The notes under the pieces were generated by a model that did not search any database, had not been told where the DNA came from, and worked only from the letters and a program-made list of their open reading frames with translations. Of a stretch of DNA of 64,000 bases, positions 60,801-64,000 are shown piece after piece (the first letter of the stretch is position 1; each line of letters starts with the position of its first letter). A program made the translations under genes and the position numbers. The DNA is from Baylisascaris procyonis (lineage: Eukaryota; Nematoda; Chromadorea; Rhabditida; Ascarididae): positions 6,230,501 through 6,294,500 of the forward strand of contig JAZARR010000159.1 of assembly GCA_037389465.1 (NCBI GenBank). The letters run 5' to 3'.

Positions 60801-63359
60801 ATTGCTTTAAGGGAAAATTATAAAACTTTCATGGATTGTGCAATTCCCAAAAAAGTTGGACACTTTATGATAGAAGTTGCACAAAACAACTCTCTGCCCG
60901 GGGGAATTCCCTATCCGATGGTTGTTTCCAAAAGAACGGCCGCAAAGATAAGAATTTTAAAAGTAGATAGTTAAACCATCAGACCCTCGTCGAATGGTAT
61001 TCATTCTTAGATGCCAAATTTGCATTAAAATCCATCCAAGAAGAAATATAGCACTTCCCTCACACGTAGATCACTTATTTTAAAATTCAATTCTGAAACG
61101 ACAGAAAAATCCGTGCCTCAACAAAAGCTTTTCTCAACAAAACTGCACATTCAACACTCCAAACGGCATTATTAAACTTTGGTTTGAGTGATAAAAAGAA
61201 CTGGAAAATTGAGTTCACGTAATCGAACAGAACAACGTTGGGCTTAGTTCTACAGGTAACGAAAAAAAAAAAACGTGAACAGAGCGCGAGCCCTCAACCC
61301 GCATGCTGTGGTCTGCCAGTCGAACTAAAAAACCTTCCCTCCACCAATCTGCAACAAACTGTCTGCGTTCTACATCAAATTCTTGTGCTCCACATCAACT
61401 GTAAAGCACACGTATCCTATAACACAACAAAACCATGCAATCAGAACAATGCTGGAAACAGGTGACATTAAATGCTGCGCACCAGCAATGATATGTCCTT
61501 AACAAATTACTGCAACTTGCAAACAAAAAAAAACCCACTCACATTTACTCATATTTTCCAGCCTGGCCAATCTACACTCACCCAAGTCCCCTGCTCTCAT
61601 GGCAATTTTAAATCTGCTCTCATAAATCAAAAAATGAAGGCGAAACAATTACACGGACATCCCTCACCTAGCGGTGATCATCACTGTTATTTCCACTTAA
61701 AAATCGATGACGTCGTCGACGACGACTATATGCCCACCATAATTGCACATATCGCCCTCACAGAATTTAAGAAAAAAAACTTTAAGCAGCTTTAAAATCG
61801 CTCAGGGCTTAGCTATAAATCAGCAAGTTGTTGACATTTTACTTCAAACTCCCATCATAGTTCGACGACAGTATCCACAGCATTTCACGACGTCGATTTA
61901 AAGCATCGAGCTGAACCTATCATAACGAGGAGCACACTTCACACGGAAAGAAATTTAAGACAAAAAAAGGAATAACGCATAAGGCCCGCATATTGGCGAA
62001 AAAGTTTGCTTGGTACGGCCTTAAAATCGTATACTCAAAAATAAGGCAAAAGAAAAGAAACATTTAACTTTAAAAAACCGCATATTCTTTAAAAAGTATA
62101 CAGAATATCCGAAACATTTAACGAATCGATTCTAAAACAGCGACTATTTTGAGTGATACCTGACAAAATAAAAATATTCATACTCACTTTATCAACACCT
62201 AAAAAAGGAAGCAGTTCATTTCAAGTGTGACAAAAACGCAACTAGCTACGCTAGAACTACCTTTCAACTTGTGGTTGGAAATTTGTTCCTGCAAACAAAT
62301 TAAGGTGAATTACTTAAAGATAACACTCAGTTTGGTGCTTTAGGATAACAACGCCAAGACAGCTACATTCCAATTGCACTCCCATTCCCCTAATGACAAA
62401 CTTTTTAAAGATGTTTTCAGTAATATCTTACTTACTAGCTCAACAAATTATTTCCTCAGTAACCTCAAATTCATTCCAAAAATCTTTACTAGAAACAATT
62501 CAGAAAGATCAGAAATGGTTATCCGTGTGGAAGCAAATGCACATTCAAGCGTCTCAGCCCTTCAGTCGCATAAGAGTCAATGAAAAGATGTATATGCGCA
62601 ATTTTGCCAAAAACTTTCCGTTCCAACTCTAAAAACGAAACAATCCCTTATACGCTTTTACCGATAAGCTTCTGGAAACGTAGTTCATAACCAATGCGGC
62701 GGTTTCTTGGGATGCGGAACTTGTTGAATGAAAAAAAAAAATCCGTGGGGTATCGAATGTGTTCTTATTTAGTGACAACTGCTATCGTCAATTAAAGGTG
62801 CTTATGAATTGACCTTGACGTGCATAAGAAATATTACTGAAGACTTTTAGCAAATTTTGTAATTTAAAACTCTGCAGTCAAAAAATTATGGTATCAATTA
62901 AATGTTTATCATGCCTTTTCATAAAACAACACATGTGACCGTAAAGTTGCGTTACGATGCACCGGCATCTCATCATGTACATCACATCCTCATAAGAAAA
63001 ACGCACCACAGTAGTTCTCAATATGCATTTCACAGAATTTTCATGATAAAGACAGCTATTCCTCTTCTCTACCAGCACAAAGATAGGGATGAAGCATATA
63101 CACCGGACACTAATCTCTTCCTCCCCCTCCCCCTACCCTCCCCTTTCTCTAGGCTACGCGCATGGAAACGATGCTGGCAGTTTGAATTGCTACTACAAGT
63201 GATAAAAGTTCGTTGCGCATAGGATCTAGCAAGAGAAGTTGTGCTGCGCTAGCTTGCGGGCTGCGCGCTATGCTTGCGCAAATAGTGAGCATTTTGAGTG
63301 GAAGCGAATGAGACATTGAATCACGCAAATATAGATGCGCCTTCGTGTGTCGACAACAC
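54801..63359. other. gene-poor stretch, A/C-rich towards the right
   Basis: 55.2-57.7 kb is purine-rich on the + strand, without a credible exon. 57.8-58.9 kb has four successive + open frames of 75-82 codons in different frames, perhaps a decayed coding region, but with no identifiable motif. From about 59.6 kb the + strand is clearly A/C-rich, as expected for introns or 3' flank of a minus-strand gene. A C/T tract lies at 63115-63155. Confidence 0.3.
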
Positions 63360-63812
63360 TCAGTAGTCCTTCTTAGCTACCGGAGAGCGATTTGGTGGTA
63401 GCGCTGGACGTGCGAATTGACCCATCGCCGCATTCACCGACTCCGTCGACTCATTCTGAAAACTCTTCTCGATAGCAGGTGTACAAGGGCATAAACAGGT
63501 ACAAGTTATGAAATATGGCTAGGTATTAAACGCGATCATAAGCGAATAACAAACCGAATCTTCGTTAGACGCCGCCGAAATGGAAGAAGGATATGAAGTG
63601 AGCAATTTCGTTGGCTCATCTGAGAAGCGATTGAGCTCGTCTGAAACAGATATTTTTTGAATGCAAGCAGCATTTACTCCTCCCCCAACCCCACCAAAAA
63701 AAGGACAACGCATCAGCGCACGCATGCAAGGTTCCTTTGAGGAGAACATATGAAATTCACTTCGAGCCGGATCGGGATCAAAATTGTCATTTAGCCACCT
63801 TAAGCTCAGGAA
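63360..63812 (-). CDS. last three exons of an unidentified minus-strand gene, continuing beyond the right edge
   Basis: Exons 63812-63722 (FLSLRWLNDNFDPDPARSEF, HMFSSKEPCM), 63640-63555 (ELNRFSDEPTKLLTSYPSSI, SAASNEDS) and 63455-63360 (NESTESVNAAMGQFARPALP, PNRSPVAKKDY, stop TGA). The last two have strong acceptors (CTGTTTCAG and AGTTTTCAG) and join in phase 0. The first joins through a weak donor (ATGC|GTGCGC) that fits the required phase. The C-terminal 60 residues are Ser/Pro/Asn-rich and probably disordered, following a Trp-containing ordered segment. No family recognised. The A/C-rich + strand from 59.6 to 63 kb agrees with minus-strand transcription. Confidence 0.55.
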
Positions 63813-64000
63813 CTTTTCAAAAACACACAGGGAGGTGAAAAAAAACATGCTATAGCCCATGCTTTCCGAAATCTGATGCCCCTTTCAAAAGAACCGACAA
63901 ATTAATGTAAATAAATTCCAAAGAACTGCATTGTCGGGACGTAAGAAAAATTTTTTATGTGAGTTTCGAGTTGTAAAGTGGTACGGAAAAACAACGAACA

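Overview
The window is nuclear DNA of a eukaryote with many introns and low gene density. It is most likely an animal and probably a parasitic nematode. The signs are an AT-rich background, small coding exons (about 80-230 nt) in long T-rich introns, acceptors ending in TTTCAG/TTGCAG, (TA)n microsatellites, and decayed transposon pieces. The nematode placement is inference; no rRNA or mitochondrial marker is present.

Left part (1-17.6 kb). Introns and spacers look A/C-rich on the + strand and the recognisable coding pieces are on the minus strand. 287-529 holds a decayed coding exon with three in-frame stops. 1761-4921 holds three phase-compatible minus-strand exons that join a pipsqueak-type helix-turn-helix to a CENP-B-type DNA-binding domain, the arrangement of pogo/Tigger transposases and genes derived from them. 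Two possible further 5' exons lie at 7994-8342. A non-LTR retrotransposon reverse-transcriptase tail with stops is at 9083-9502. Decayed coding pieces lie at 15.5-16.0 kb and, perhaps from a cytochrome P450, at 16.8-17.0 kb.

Centre (17.6-37.3 kb). One large + strand gene fills this part. I could assemble 16 exons (17634-37309) whose splice phases all agree, giving a predicted protein of 1050 residues. Residues 1-177 are a clear KCMF1-type ubiquitin-ligase N-terminus (ZZ zinc finger, then two C2H2/Di19-type fingers). Then comes a long Ser/Arg-rich disordered linker, and from about residue 600 a folded-looking C-terminal part that I do not recognise. Human KCMF1 is only about 381 residues, so the long tail is the most notable thing in the window.

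Right part (37.3-64 kb). This is mostly gene-poor, with microsatellites, hairpins and low-complexity DNA. Weakly supported items are a possible + first exon at 40476, a small open frame at 49426, and a two-exon minus-strand gene for a small secreted peptide at 50699-50958. At the right edge are the last three exons of a minus-strand gene (63360-63812) that continues beyond the window and whose product I do not recognise.

The strand bias of the spacer DNA (A/C-rich left, T/G-rich centre, A/C-rich far right) agrees with the direction of the genes found. No operon-like system, CRISPR array, rRNA or convincing tRNA was seen.
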